A stretch of 16,060 nucleotides of DNA. Origin: Phenylobacterium sp. Its GTDB lineage: Bacteria > Pseudomonadota > Alphaproteobacteria > Caulobacterales > Caulobacteraceae. This document shows, piece by piece, positions 6,323-13,412 of the stretch. Position numbers and translations under genes: made by a program. Position 1 is the first letter of the stretch, and each line of letters opens with the position of its first letter. The notes beneath the pieces are model-generated. The model was given only the letters and a program-made list of their open reading frames with translations. It ran no database searches and was not told the origin of the DNA. Location of the stretch: contig JANXXA010000228.1 of the NCBI GenBank assembly GCA_025350885.1, positions 1 through 16,060 on the forward strand. The letters are read 5' to 3'.

Positions 6323-6749
6323 CACCGGCCAGAAACGTATCCTGGTCGTCGATGACGATCGGGCGATCCTCGAACTGGTCTCCACGCGGCTGACTCTGGC
6401 CGGCTTCGACGCCTTCACGGCGCGCGACGGCCACGACGCCCTGGCAAAGCTCGCCAGCCTGCGGCCCGTGGCCATGGTGCTCGATCTGAACATGCCCGGG
6501 CTCGACGGGTTCGGCGTGCTGCAACGCATGGGCAAGGCCGGCCTGGCGCGGACCCCGACCCTGGTGCTGACCGCCAGCCACGCCGCGGCCGACGTCCAGC
6601 GCGCCGTGCAACTGGGCGCCCGCGACTATCTGGCCAAGCCGTTCAAGGACAACCACCTGCTCATGCGGGTATCGCGACTGGTGCGGCCCCCGACGCAGAA
6701 GCTGGATATCGCCGAGACGCTCGACAGCATCGACCAGATGATCGGCTAG
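6309..6749 (+). CDS. Single-domain response regulator (CheY-like receiver)
   Basis: A 146-residue protein made of one receiver domain plus a short tail. Key residues are all present: acidic pocket D15-D17, phosphorylated Asp D59 (in VLDLNMPGLDG), T88 and K110 (in LAKPF). There is no DNA-binding or enzymatic output domain, so it probably works through protein contacts or as a phosphate shuttle. Its ATG lies inside the last codons of the double-PAS gene in another frame, with a GAGG 9 bases upstream, so translation is probably coupled. The tail (residues 127-146, ending in DQMIG) is helical and could be a docking surface. The cognate kinase is not in the window apart from the unrelated HWE fragment at the left edge. 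It converges with the glycosyltransferase gene. Confidence 0.92.
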   Translation: MPPYDTGQKRILVVDDDRAILELVSTRLTLAGFDAFTARDGHDALAKLASLRPVAMVLDLNMPGLDGFGVLQRMGKAGLARTPTLVLTASHAAADVQRAVQLGARDYLAKPFKDNHLLMRVSRLVRPPTQKLDIAETLDSIDQMIG

Positions 6750-6773
6750 ATCCGGGCGTTGGGCGGCTGACGG

Positions 6774-7586
6774 CTAACCCGTGCGGCCGATACGCATGGG
6801 CTGGGCGGGCGCGGCGTGAACGGCCAGCGCCCGGGCCTTGAGAAGCTCGCGGGCGCGCAAGCCCGACAGCACCGCGTCGAGACCCGCCATCATCGAGATC
6901 AAAAAGCCGATCTCACCTTCCCGCAGACCCTGGCGCCAGAGATAGCAGCGTCCGAACCGGACTGCCGCGCTGGCCAGATCGCCGATCAGCGTGCCGGGCT
7001 GGTTGGCGTCTGCGAGGTCCTGCGCGCGCAGCCAGGTCTGGCGGTGCAGTCGGGTCAGCATCTGGCCGACGTCGGCGTCGGTGCGACGAAGCAGCGGGGT
7101 TTCCAGCGCGCCCGCGAACCGACCCTCGAGGCTGACAACCGGCTGAACCCGCCGCGCGGTCCAACGTTTCAGCGTACGACGATAGAGCCGCGGCGCCATG
7201 ACATCGCCCAGCCCCGCCCCCCAGCCATGACGGACCAAGGTCTCGCCGACGTAGTTGTCGATGGGGACGTCGAACCAGTCGCCGCCGGGGCGTCCATGAA
7301 TGCTGGCGCGGACCTCATAGGCCAGCGCGTCGCTGACCTGTTCGTCGGCCTCGATTTCGAAAATCCAGTCGCCGAGGCAGGCCGCAACGCCGGCGGCCTT
7401 GCGCTGGCTCTCCAGCGGGAAAATTCCATCGATGACGCGGGCCCCGAACTGCCGGGCGATGTCCTGGGAACGATCCGTGCAGCGGTCAGCCACCAAGACG
7501 ATCTCGTCGCAGAATTCGAGCCGGCGCAGGCAGTCGGCCAGCCGCGCTTCGTCGTTCTGCGCGCAGACCAGAGCCGATAGTTTCAC
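6774..7586 (-). CDS. Family 2 glycosyltransferase, WaaE/KdtX-like
   Basis: A 270-residue GT-A fold glycosyltransferase that should move a sugar from a nucleotide donor onto an acceptor at the inner face of the membrane. The N-terminus follows the family closely: SALVCAQNDEARLADCL, then DEIVLVADRCTDRS, then 'QRKAAGVAACLGDWIFEIEADEQVS', where D81-E82 in 'EADE' corresponds to the metal-binding D-x-D-like motif. Related WaaE proteins add sugars to the lipopolysaccharide core. No other lipopolysaccharide genes lie nearby, so the acceptor is unknown. A hydrophobic stretch near residues 226-240 (IGFLISMMAGLDAVL) may touch the membrane. The start is GTG with a GGGGGG tract upstream; no ATG is better placed. 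It reads toward the response regulator gene. Confidence 0.85.
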   Translation of the reverse strand: MKLSALVCAQNDEARLADCLRRLEFCDEIVLVADRCTDRSQDIARQFGARVIDGIFPLESQRKAAGVAACLGDWIFEIEADEQVSDALAYEVRASIHGRPGGDWFDVPIDNYVGETLVRHGWGAGLGDVMAPRLYRRTLKRWTARRVQPVVSLEGRFAGALETPLLRRTDADVGQMLTRLHRQTWLRAQDLADANQPGTLIGDLASAAVRFGRCYLWRQGLREGEIGFLISMMAGLDAVLSGLRARELLKARALAVHAAPAQPMRIGRTG

Positions 7587-7608
7587 TGACGACCCCCCGT
7601 CCCAGAGC

Positions 7609-7650
7609 CCCGCGGCGCAAATCCGCCGTCAAGGTTAAAGACGCCGCGGG
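7609..7650. repeat. 9-bp inverted repeat with 24-base spacer between receptor end and glycosyltransferase start
   Basis: CCCGCGGCG (7609-7617) and CGCCGCGGG (7642-7650) are perfect inverted copies inside the 111-base gap upstream of the glycosyltransferase. They could form a hairpin in the leader of that gene or be a protein site, but in GC-rich DNA such a repeat can arise by chance. No T-tract follows. Confidence 0.3.
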
Positions 7651-7697
7651 CCCGATCCGCCCCCCGCTGACGCCGGGGTGATTCTTTCGCCGGTCAA

Positions 7698-10064
7698 TCA
7701 GAACGCGGCGGACAGGCGCAGGCCGATCGTGCGCGGACGCTGGGGCGTCACCTGGCGCACCTGGCCAAAGGTGAAGGGGTTGCCGTAGGCGAAGGTGTTG
7801 CCCGAGGCGTCGGTCGGGTTGGCGATGAACAGGCCAGCGGTCCAGTGCCGTCCGGCGATTTCGGCGAGCAGTTCGGCGTTGACCACCGCGTCGGTCTTGG
7901 AGGACAGCGCGGGGTCGAAGGTCAGGCGGGTGCGGCCGACATAGTTCGCCTCGCCCACCAGCCGCAGGGTCAGGCCATCGCGGAGGGTCCGCTCGTAGCG
8001 CACCAGCAGACCGCCCGAGGCGGGCGGCGCGCCGGGCAGGCCCGAGCCCAGGGTGTTGGCGAAGTTGGGGTTGGTGCGGGTGAACCGGGGCTGCGAATAG
8101 AGCGCGTTGGCCTGGACCGACAGGCCGAAATCCCAGTCATAGGCGACCTCGGTTTCCAGGCCGCCGATGCGCGCGTCGCCGACGTTGGCGGTGTAGGCCA
8201 GACCTGACAGTCGATACTGATCGGACTGAATGTTCGACCACAGATCGTAGAAGGCCGCGGCCCGGACAACCAGGCGCCGGTCCATGAAACGGCCTTTGGC
8301 GCCGATTTCAAAATTCCGCAGCTGATCCGGTTCGAACGTGCTGCGCGATGGCCGGATGGTCAGGAATCCGGTGGAATTGATCCCACCCGGACGGAAGCCT
8401 TGCGTGTAGATGCCATAGATCAGCGTCCCGTCGGCGAACTGGTACTGCAGCGAGACCTTTGGCGAGACGCCGGTGAATTTTCGGGTCTCGCTGACCGCGC
8501 GCGACTGGGCGGGGGGCGCGCCGACGATATCGGCATTGACCTTGAGCGCGGTCTGGAAGGTCCGGGCGCCGATCGCGGCCGTCCAGCCCGGGGCGAACCG
8601 CCAGGTGGCCTCGCCATAGGCCGCAAGCTCGCGCAGCTTGTCGCGGCGCGCCTCGTTATAGACCCGCGTCAGGGCGGTCAGGGCCTGAGGCGCCGTCGAG
8701 GCCCCGCCGCCGACCAGGATGCCGAGCGATGAGGGCGTGCGTTCGATCGAGCTCGAGGCGTAGGCGCCGACCAGCCAGCTTACCGGCCCGTCGCCGCTGG
8801 AGGTCAGCACCACATCCTGAACCAGCCGGCGGATACGCGCGCTCTCCGAATAGATGCCCAGACTGGCGCCCGTCTCGCTGAACACAGCCGCCGCGGCGGT
8901 GGCGTCGTAGAGGCTGGCGTAGTCGTGCTGCACATAGGAGGTGGAGGCCGCGAGGTCCGCGCCGCCAAGCGCCCCGCGCACGCTGAGCGTGACTTCGGAA
9001 AAGTCGTTGTCCGAGGCTTCACGAACCTGGTTGGCGCGCCGCCCGCGACCGGCCGTGGCGGTGGTGTATTGGGTATCCTGTGAGCGCAGCCGCTGAATCA
9101 CGCCTGTGGCGTCAATCGTCCAGCGATCATCGAGGGTCATCCGCAGGGTGATGCGGCCGCCCTGGCGCGACGTGCTGTCGACATTCGAAAGCCGCAGGGA
9201 GACGTTGTCGAGATAACCGCCGAGCAGGTCGTAGTAGCCGACCAGACGCAACGCCGCGCGACCCTTGGCCAGGGGGATGTTCAGATAGCCGTCAGCCTCC
9301 TGGCTTGGTGACCCCCCTGCCGTCGAGGCGACGGTGGCCTGCAGTCCGCCAGCGTAGCGGTCCAGATCGGGCTTGTTGGCGACGATCCGGTAAACGCCGG
9401 CCAGCGCTCCGGATCCATAGAGCGCGCCTTGCGGCCCCCGCACGGTCTCCACCCGTTCGATGTCGGCGAGTTTGAGATCGGGGTCGGGCGCGTTGTAGTT
9501 GATCGGCGTGTCGTCGAGGTAGGTGGAGACCGTGGAGCGCGCGCGACCGGTGAAGGCGCCGTCCGACAACCCGCGGATCAGCAGCTTGTCACGCCCTGGG
9601 CCAAGGTTGGTCATCAGCAGGCCGACCAGCTGACCGGCGGTGTCGCGGGCGTCGCCGGCGCCGGTGGCGCGCAGCTGATCGCCGGAGATGACACTGACGC
9701 CCGCCGGCAAGGTGTCGAGCCGCTCCGGCCGCTTGCGGGCTGTGACCAGCAGTTCGGTGATCAGCGGGGCGCCGGCCGCAACGATGCGGGGCGGGGCGGC
9801 CAAAGGCGTCACCCGAACCGTCCCGGCGTCAACAATACGCCAGGCGCAGGGCGCGCCGGCCAGCAGGCGGGCGAGCGCGTCGCTGAGCCTATAGACGCCT
9901 GACAGCGAGGTTTTGCCGCCGTCGCCGCAGGCTGAGGCGCCCAGCAGCGAGACATCGGCCTGCACGGCCAGGTCGATCAGGGCTTCGGCGTAGGGCTTTG
10001 GCGCAATCTCGAAACGGCGGCGCGCGTCGGCGGCCTCAGCCCGGGCGGCGAGCCCGAGCAGCAA
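7698..10064 (-). CDS. TonB-dependent outer-membrane receptor with STN signalling domain (FecA type)
   Basis: A 788-residue receptor, as read from the TTG at 10064, that imports a large ligand across the outer membrane with energy from TonB. Residues about 17-87 form an STN domain (RRFEIAPKPYAEALIDLA, then the 'LSDALARLLAGAP' helix), the part that contacts a FecR protein. A TonB-box-like ITELLVTARKR follows at 102-112. The plug spans about 112-225 and includes LLIRGLSDG and VRGPQGALYGSGALAGVYRIV. The beta barrel fills the rest and ends in the usual aromatic residue (LRLSAAF). The receptor is last in the order sigma factor, anti-sigma factor, receptor. The substrate cannot be read; ferric siderophores are common for FecA types, carbohydrates in Caulobacterales. 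The true N-terminus lies upstream of the TTG: see the entry at 10065-10119. Confidence 0.9.
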   Translation of the reverse strand: MLLGLAARAEAADARRRFEIAPKPYAEALIDLAVQADVSLLGASACGDGGKTSLSGVYRLSDALARLLAGAPCAWRIVDAGTVRVTPLAAPPRIVAAGAPLITELLVTARKRPERLDTLPAGVSVISGDQLRATGAGDARDTAGQLVGLLMTNLGPGRDKLLIRGLSDGAFTGRARSTVSTYLDDTPINYNAPDPDLKLADIERVETVRGPQGALYGSGALAGVYRIVANKPDLDRYAGGLQATVASTAGGSPSQEADGYLNIPLAKGRAALRLVGYYDLLGGYLDNVSLRLSNVDSTSRQGGRITLRMTLDDRWTIDATGVIQRLRSQDTQYTTATAGRGRRANQVREASDNDFSEVTLSVRGALGGADLAASTSYVQHDYASLYDATAAAAVFSETGASLGIYSESARIRRLVQDVVLTSSGDGPVSWLVGAYASSSIERTPSSLGILVGGGASTAPQALTALTRVYNEARRDKLRELAAYGEATWRFAPGWTAAIGARTFQTALKVNADIVGAPPAQSRAVSETRKFTGVSPKVSLQYQFADGTLIYGIYTQGFRPGGINSTGFLTIRPSRSTFEPDQLRNFEIGAKGRFMDRRLVVRAAAFYDLWSNIQSDQYRLSGLAYTANVGDARIGGLETEVAYDWDFGLSVQANALYSQPRFTRTNPNFANTLGSGLPGAPPASGGLLVRYERTLRDGLTLRLVGEANYVGRTRLTFDPALSSKTDAVVNAELLAEIAGRHWTAGLFIANPTDASGNTFAYGNPFTFGQVRQVTPQRPRTIGLRLSAAF

Positions 10065-10119
10065 CAGTCCCGACAGGGACGCGTGAACGAAGGCCCGTGG
10101 CCTGGATATCGCCGATCAT
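10065..10119 (-). other. Out-of-frame start region of the TonB receptor (probable signal peptide with disrupted start)
   Basis: Directly after the fecR-like stop comes GGGGG and an ATG (10119-10117), the expected receptor start. That ATG frame, however, stops after 27 codons at 10036. The receptor frame instead is open from 10115 and upstream of the TTG reads ISRPRAFVHASLSGL before LLLGLAARAEA, which together make a convincing signal peptide with basic N-region, hydrophobic core and A-x-A-like cleavage site. No ATG or GTG exists in that frame; its first codon resembling a start is ATA at 10109. Deleting one base between 10118 and 10110 would join the ATG to the signal peptide. The cause may be a sequencing error, a real frameshift, or a non-standard start. 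Confidence 0.6.
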
Positions 10120-10124
10120 CCCCC

Positions 10125-11135
10125 TCACGGCTTCGCCGCCGTATCGCTGCGAAGCAATACACCCCGCGCCGAGGGTAGCGCCTTGATCGGCGCGAGCAAA
10201 GCGAGGCGGCGAATAACCGCGGCCTGATCGTCAAGCACCAGCACGCCGGAGACCCGGGTGCTGGCCAGCGCCGGATCCTCAAGGACGATCGGGCGGGGGA
10301 ACTGCTGGTTCAGATCAGCGATGACATCGCCCAGCGGCTGATCGCGATAGATCAGCCGGCCGGTGCGCCAGGCGAAGACCTGCGCCGGATCGGCGGCGCT
10401 GACCCGGACGTCGGGCGCACCCTCGGCGTGGTCAAGGCGCTGGCCTGGATGCAGGCGGAAAGCGCGAGATCCGATGGCCGCGCCTGCGGCAGCCGCGGCT
10501 TCGGTCGGGCGCACCTCGACCAGGCCCCGCTCGACCGTCACGGAAAGCTGGCCGTCGCGGCGGCGGACGTCGAAACGGGTGCCGACCACGCGCACGGTGC
10601 GGTCGCCGGCGGCGATCAGGAAGGGCCGGGCCTTGTCGGGCGCGACATCAAACACCGCCTCGCCTTGCATGAGGGTGACCTGCCGCGCGTCCCTGGCTAG
10701 CGTCACCGAAAGCGCCGAGCCGGCATTAAGATCGAGCACCGAGCCATCGGCGAGCCTGACCGTGCGGTGCTCGCCCTTGGCGGTGACGTAAGTCTGCGTC
10801 GCCGCCGGCCTCAGGGCGGAAAACGGCATGACCGCGACGGCCAGGGTCGCGGCCGCGGCGAGTCCCCCCGCAACGAACCAGCCGCGACGCGTGGGCGTTG
10901 AACGACGCAAGGGCGTTGCCTTCAGGGCGCGCGCGATTCCGGGCGCAGCGGCCTCAAGCTCCAGCGTTACCGACAGCACCTGATCATAGGCGACGGCGTT
11001 GGCCGGATGAACCGCCAGCCAGCTGTCGAACCGCAAAGCTTCGGTCTCCGTCAGGTCGGCCGACTGCAGGCGCACCAGCCAGTCGGCCGCCGCGCCGCGC
11101 CTGGCGTCCTCCACCCTGATCCAAGCCTCGCTCAT
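10125..11135 (-). CDS. FecR-family anti-sigma factor / signal transducer
   Basis: A 336-residue inner-membrane regulator that holds or activates the FecI-type sigma factor and senses the receptor's STN domain in the periplasm. The N-terminal cytoplasmic part (residues about 11-55, AADWLVRLQSADLTE, DSWLAVHPANAVAYDQV) is the DUF4880 sigma-binding domain. One membrane helix spans about 86-105 (GWFVAGGLAAAATLAVAVMPF). The periplasmic FecR domain follows, with 'TVRLADGSVLDLNAGSAL' and 'GEAVFDVAPD', and a DUF4974/STN-like C-terminal domain near residues 260-325 (LIYRDQPLGDVIADLNQQF). I chose the ATG at 11135 because AGGTG lies about 7 bases upstream; a longer frame begins at 11219 but adds nothing domain-like. 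It lies between the sigma and receptor genes. Confidence 0.92.
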   Translation of the reverse strand: MSEAWIRVEDARRGAAADWLVRLQSADLTETEALRFDSWLAVHPANAVAYDQVLSVTLELEAAAPGIARALKATPLRRSTPTRRGWFVAGGLAAAATLAVAVMPFSALRPAATQTYVTAKGEHRTVRLADGSVLDLNAGSALSVTLARDARQVTLMQGEAVFDVAPDKARPFLIAAGDRTVRVVGTRFDVRRRDGQLSVTVERGLVEVRPTEAAAAAGAAIGSRAFRLHPGQRLDHAEGAPDVRVSAADPAQVFAWRTGRLIYRDQPLGDVIADLNQQFPRPIVLEDPALASTRVSGVLVLDDQAAVIRRLALLAPIKALPSARGVLLRSDTAAKP

Positions 11136-11232
11136 CGCCGCACCTGCCGCGCCCGCACGAAGGCGCCTGACCTTGATATAGACGTCACCGGCATGGCCCG
11201 CCCCCCGGTGAGCCCGCACAATTTCTGGTTGT

Positions 11233-11763
11233 TCATGGTGACAACCTCGCGGTGAGGGCCTTCAGCGCCGCGCTGACATGCTTTTCCACCGCCTTGACCG
11301 ACAGCCCCATGACGCGCGCGGTCTCGGCGTGACTGAGCCCCTCCAGTTTGTGCAGGCGGAACGCCCGACCCGCCTGCGGCGGAAGGTCTTGGACGGCGGC
11401 GATCAGTTGGCGCAGGCGTTGGGCCGACGCGGCCGCCTCGTCAGCGGGGGGATCATCGGCGACATCCTGGCCGCCGATCTCGCTGCGCGCGATCTGGCGC
11501 CAGGCGGTGTCGCGCGCCGCCGCGCGGCTGTCGCCGCGGGCCCGGTCGAGCATCAGGTTCAGCGCCATCCGGTAGAGCATGGCGGTCGGGTTGCCGATTT
11601 CGCCGCCCGGGTCACGGCCGGCCAGCTTCAGAAAGAGCTCCTGGGTCAGATCCTCGGCGACCGCCAGCGAACCGCACCGGGCGGCCAGAAAGCGCAGCAG
11701 GCTCTGGCGTCGTTCGAGATAGGCCGCGAGAAGGGGATCGGTCGCGTCTTGGGCCACGATCAT
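11233..11763 (-). CDS. FecI-type ECF sigma factor
   Basis: A 176-residue extracytoplasmic-function sigma factor that redirects RNA polymerase, most likely to its own receptor gene. Region 2 spans about residues 10-80 (AVAEDLTQELFLKLAGRD, then AMLYRMALNLMLDRAR), and region 4 about 118-172, with the helix-turn-helix 'LSHAETARVMGLSVKAVEKHVSAALKAL' that recognises the -35 box. The family is the FecI group by its neighbour FecR and by length. The ATG at 11763 has no clear ribosome-binding site. A 97-base gap separates it from the fecR-like gene, which may have its own translation signals. It is the first gene of the three-gene cassette on this strand. Confidence 0.92.
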   Translation of the reverse strand: MIVAQDATDPLLAAYLERRQSLLRFLAARCGSLAVAEDLTQELFLKLAGRDPGGEIGNPTAMLYRMALNLMLDRARGDSRAAARDTAWRQIARSEIGGQDVADDPPADEAAASAQRLRQLIAAVQDLPPQAGRAFRLHKLEGLSHAETARVMGLSVKAVEKHVSAALKALTARLSP

Positions 11764-11894
11764 GCGCCCGGCCGCGGCGATGCGGCCGGCCCGGACGAAC
11801 GGCGATGGCGGCCGATGCGCGGCATCCTTTCGTCCTCACAGACTCCAAGACCCTGTGTGCCGCATTTCGCGGAGCTTCGCCAACAACCGGAACC

Positions 11895-12665
11895 CTACGC
11901 CGTCAGCCCGGCGTCCTTCAGGAATCCCAGCAGGGCGGTGTTGAACGCCTGGGGCTGGTCGATGTTGGCGCTGTGACCCGCACCCGCGATGACCACCTTG
12001 CGTGCACCGGGGATCTTGGCGGCCATGTAGTCGGAAGCGGCCAGGAACGGCGTGTCGTCGGCGCCAACGATGACAATGGCCGGGCAGGCGACGGCAGGCA
12101 GGCTCTCGATGACCCTGGCGGTCTTCTGGGTGAGCATGCCGCGGGCGGCGCGGGCCAGGCCCGAGGCGTCGCGGTGCCGGGCCAGGCGCACCTCGGCGCT
12201 GGCGCGGGAGAGGTCGCCAAATCCCTCGGCCTCGAAGCGTTCAGCGCGGGCGATGGCGCTGGCGTTCCAGGCCTCACGGGCGGCATCATTGCGGTAGCCG
12301 GGTCCGGTGTCGATGATCAGCAGCGCACGCGTGCGATCCGGATGGGTGGCGTTGAACGCCAGGCTCATATAGCCGCCGAGCGACAACCCCCCGATGATGG
12401 CGTCGCGGGCGCCGACAGCGTCAAGCAGGGCGGCCATGTCGGCGACCGTGGCCTGTTCGGAATAGGCGTCGAGGTCGGCCGGATAGTCGGACTGGCCGTG
12501 GCCGCGCATGTCCCAGACGATGACCTTGAAGTGGGCGCTGAGCGGGCCAATCTGGCCGGCCCACATCGCCGACGTCGCCGAATAGCCGTGGGTGAGGAGC
12601 AGCGCCGGGCCGTCGCCGGTGACCTCGTAGTGGATACCGACTCCGTCGCGATTGAGCGTGGGCAT
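11895..12665 (-). CDS. Alpha/beta fold hydrolase
   Basis: A 256-residue cytoplasmic hydrolase. The oxyanion motif HG is at 26-27 (LLLTHGYSATSAMW), the nucleophile elbow GLSLGG places Ser at 95, and the acid and base are Asp203/204 in GADDTPF and His231 in GAGHSANID. 'WDMRGHGQSDYP' near 51-62 is the usual strand-turn after the oxyanion hole. The order and spacing fit esterases, lactonases or 3-oxoadipate enol-lactonase-like members, but the substrate is not determined. GGGAGG lies 6 bases before the ATG, a very good site. The gene follows the receiver gene after an 82-base gap that holds a hairpin, so it may be separately transcribed. Its stop is 131 bases from the ECF sigma start. Confidence 0.92.
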   Translation of the reverse strand: MPTLNRDGVGIHYEVTGDGPALLLTHGYSATSAMWAGQIGPLSAHFKVIVWDMRGHGQSDYPADLDAYSEQATVADMAALLDAVGARDAIIGGLSLGGYMSLAFNATHPDRTRALLIIDTGPGYRNDAAREAWNASAIARAERFEAEGFGDLSRASAEVRLARHRDASGLARAARGMLTQKTARVIESLPAVACPAIVIVGADDTPFLAASDYMAAKIPGARKVVIAGAGHSANIDQPQAFNTALLGFLKDAGLTA

Positions 12666-12680
12666 GACAGCCTCCCGTTT

Positions 12681-12702
12681 CCGGCTCTGGCCCGGCTCTG
12701 GC
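12681..12702. repeat. Tandem 11-bp duplication upstream of the hydrolase
   Basis: CCGGCTCTGGC occurs twice back to back (12681-12691 and 12692-12702) in the 82-base gap upstream of the alpha/beta hydrolase. It may be a replication-slippage product or a paired protein site. Nothing else in the gap supports either. Confidence 0.4.
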
Positions 12703-12712
12703 GGCCGGCGGG

Positions 12713-12732
12713 CAAGCCTAGCTCGGGGCTTG
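12713..12732 (-). terminator. Weak hairpin after the receiver gene
   Basis: CAAGCC (12713-12718) and GGCTTG (12727-12732) form a 6-bp stem with an 8-base loop just beyond the receiver gene stop on the minus strand. No T-run follows. It may weakly end that transcript before the hydrolase gene. Confidence 0.25.
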
Positions 12733-12747
12733 GCTGGTGGCGAGGGT

Positions 12748-13179
12748 CTAGCCGGCGCGGCGCAGGTCCTGGGCGGCCGGGGCCGGTTCGGCGGCTTTCT
12801 TGATGGCGTCCATCAGGCCCGACACCAGGATGGGCTTGGCCACGAAGTCACAAAATCCCAGGTCCAGATAGTCCTGCGGTCGACGGGTCATCACATCGGC
12901 GGTCAACGCGATCACCGGCAGGTCACGCGCCGGGCTGTCGGACCTGCGCAGCCGCTCGACGGCTTCGATCCCGCTCATGCCCGGCATGTGAATGTCCATC
13001 AGCACCACATCGAACAGCTGATTGCCAAGACAGGCCAAAGCTTCGGCGCCCGAACTGGCGACGATGGTCCTGTGGCCGAACGCGCCGAGAATTTCCTCGA
13101 CGACGCGCAGGTTCATCGGATCGTCGTCAACATGCAGGACAACGAGCTTACGCGCGAACGTTGGGTAGGACTGCGACAC
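12748..13179 (-). CDS. Single-domain response regulator (receiver)
   Basis: A 143-residue receiver domain with a short Ala-rich tail. The acidic pocket D19-D20 sits in LHVDDDPMN, the phosphorylated Asp is D62 (VVLMDIHMPGMSG), and T93 and K115 (VAKP) complete the site. The style (VDDDPMNLRVVEEIL, then MDIHMPGMSG) resembles receiver domains split from hybrid histidine kinases, which often shuttle phosphate or bind partner proteins rather than DNA. No output domain or kinase is adjacent. The start is GTG with a GGAG 7 bases upstream. The 233-base gap before the GH84 gene likely holds its promoter; it contains ATTAACC sequences that loosely recall CtrA half-sites but without proper spacing. Confidence 0.92.
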   Translation of the reverse strand: MSQSYPTFARKLVVLHVDDDPMNLRVVEEILGAFGHRTIVASSGAEALACLGNQLFDVVLMDIHMPGMSGIEAVERLRRSDSPARDLPVIALTADVMTRRPQDYLDLGFCDFVAKPILVSGLMDAIKKAAEPAPAAQDLRRAG

Positions 13180-13330
13180 CTCTCCACTCCACCTGCCGGC
13201 TGCCCGCGCGAACGGCGCGCCCCCGAGTTAACGAGCCGCAGCATGGCGCCGGAAAATAAAGGTAAGGTTTTCGCAAGTGGCTAACGCCGATTAACCAACC
13301 GCCTCGGGCGCGGTCTCGGACGGCCTATGA

Positions 13331-13362
13331 GCAGTCGCCCGCAGTCGCGCGGGCGAGGCTGC
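13331..13362 (-). terminator. Hairpin between the GH84 gene and the receiver gene
   Basis: TCGCCCGC (13335-13342) pairs with GCGGGCGA (13349-13356) around a 6-base loop, and outer GCAG/CTGC can pair after a 2-base bulge. It lies 51 bases beyond the GH84 stop on the minus strand and before the receiver gene. It also contains two direct copies of GCAGTCGC. No T-tract is present, so it is only a candidate terminator. Confidence 0.35.
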
Positions 13363-13412
13363 AAGTATCCGAGGCGCGTTGGCAAATCGACGCAGGGTTA
13401 CCGCCAAGGAGC

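Noticed and set aside
11278..12803. Two long plus-strand open frames (232 and 332 codons)
   Set aside because: Both are antisense to the ECF sigma factor and alpha/beta hydrolase genes and give Gly/Arg-rich products without motifs.
13281..13296. Possible CtrA site upstream of the receiver gene (CTAACGCCGATTAACC)
   Set aside because: The two half-sites are separated by 6 bases instead of 7 and the first begins with C. One TTAACC half-site alone is expected often by chance.
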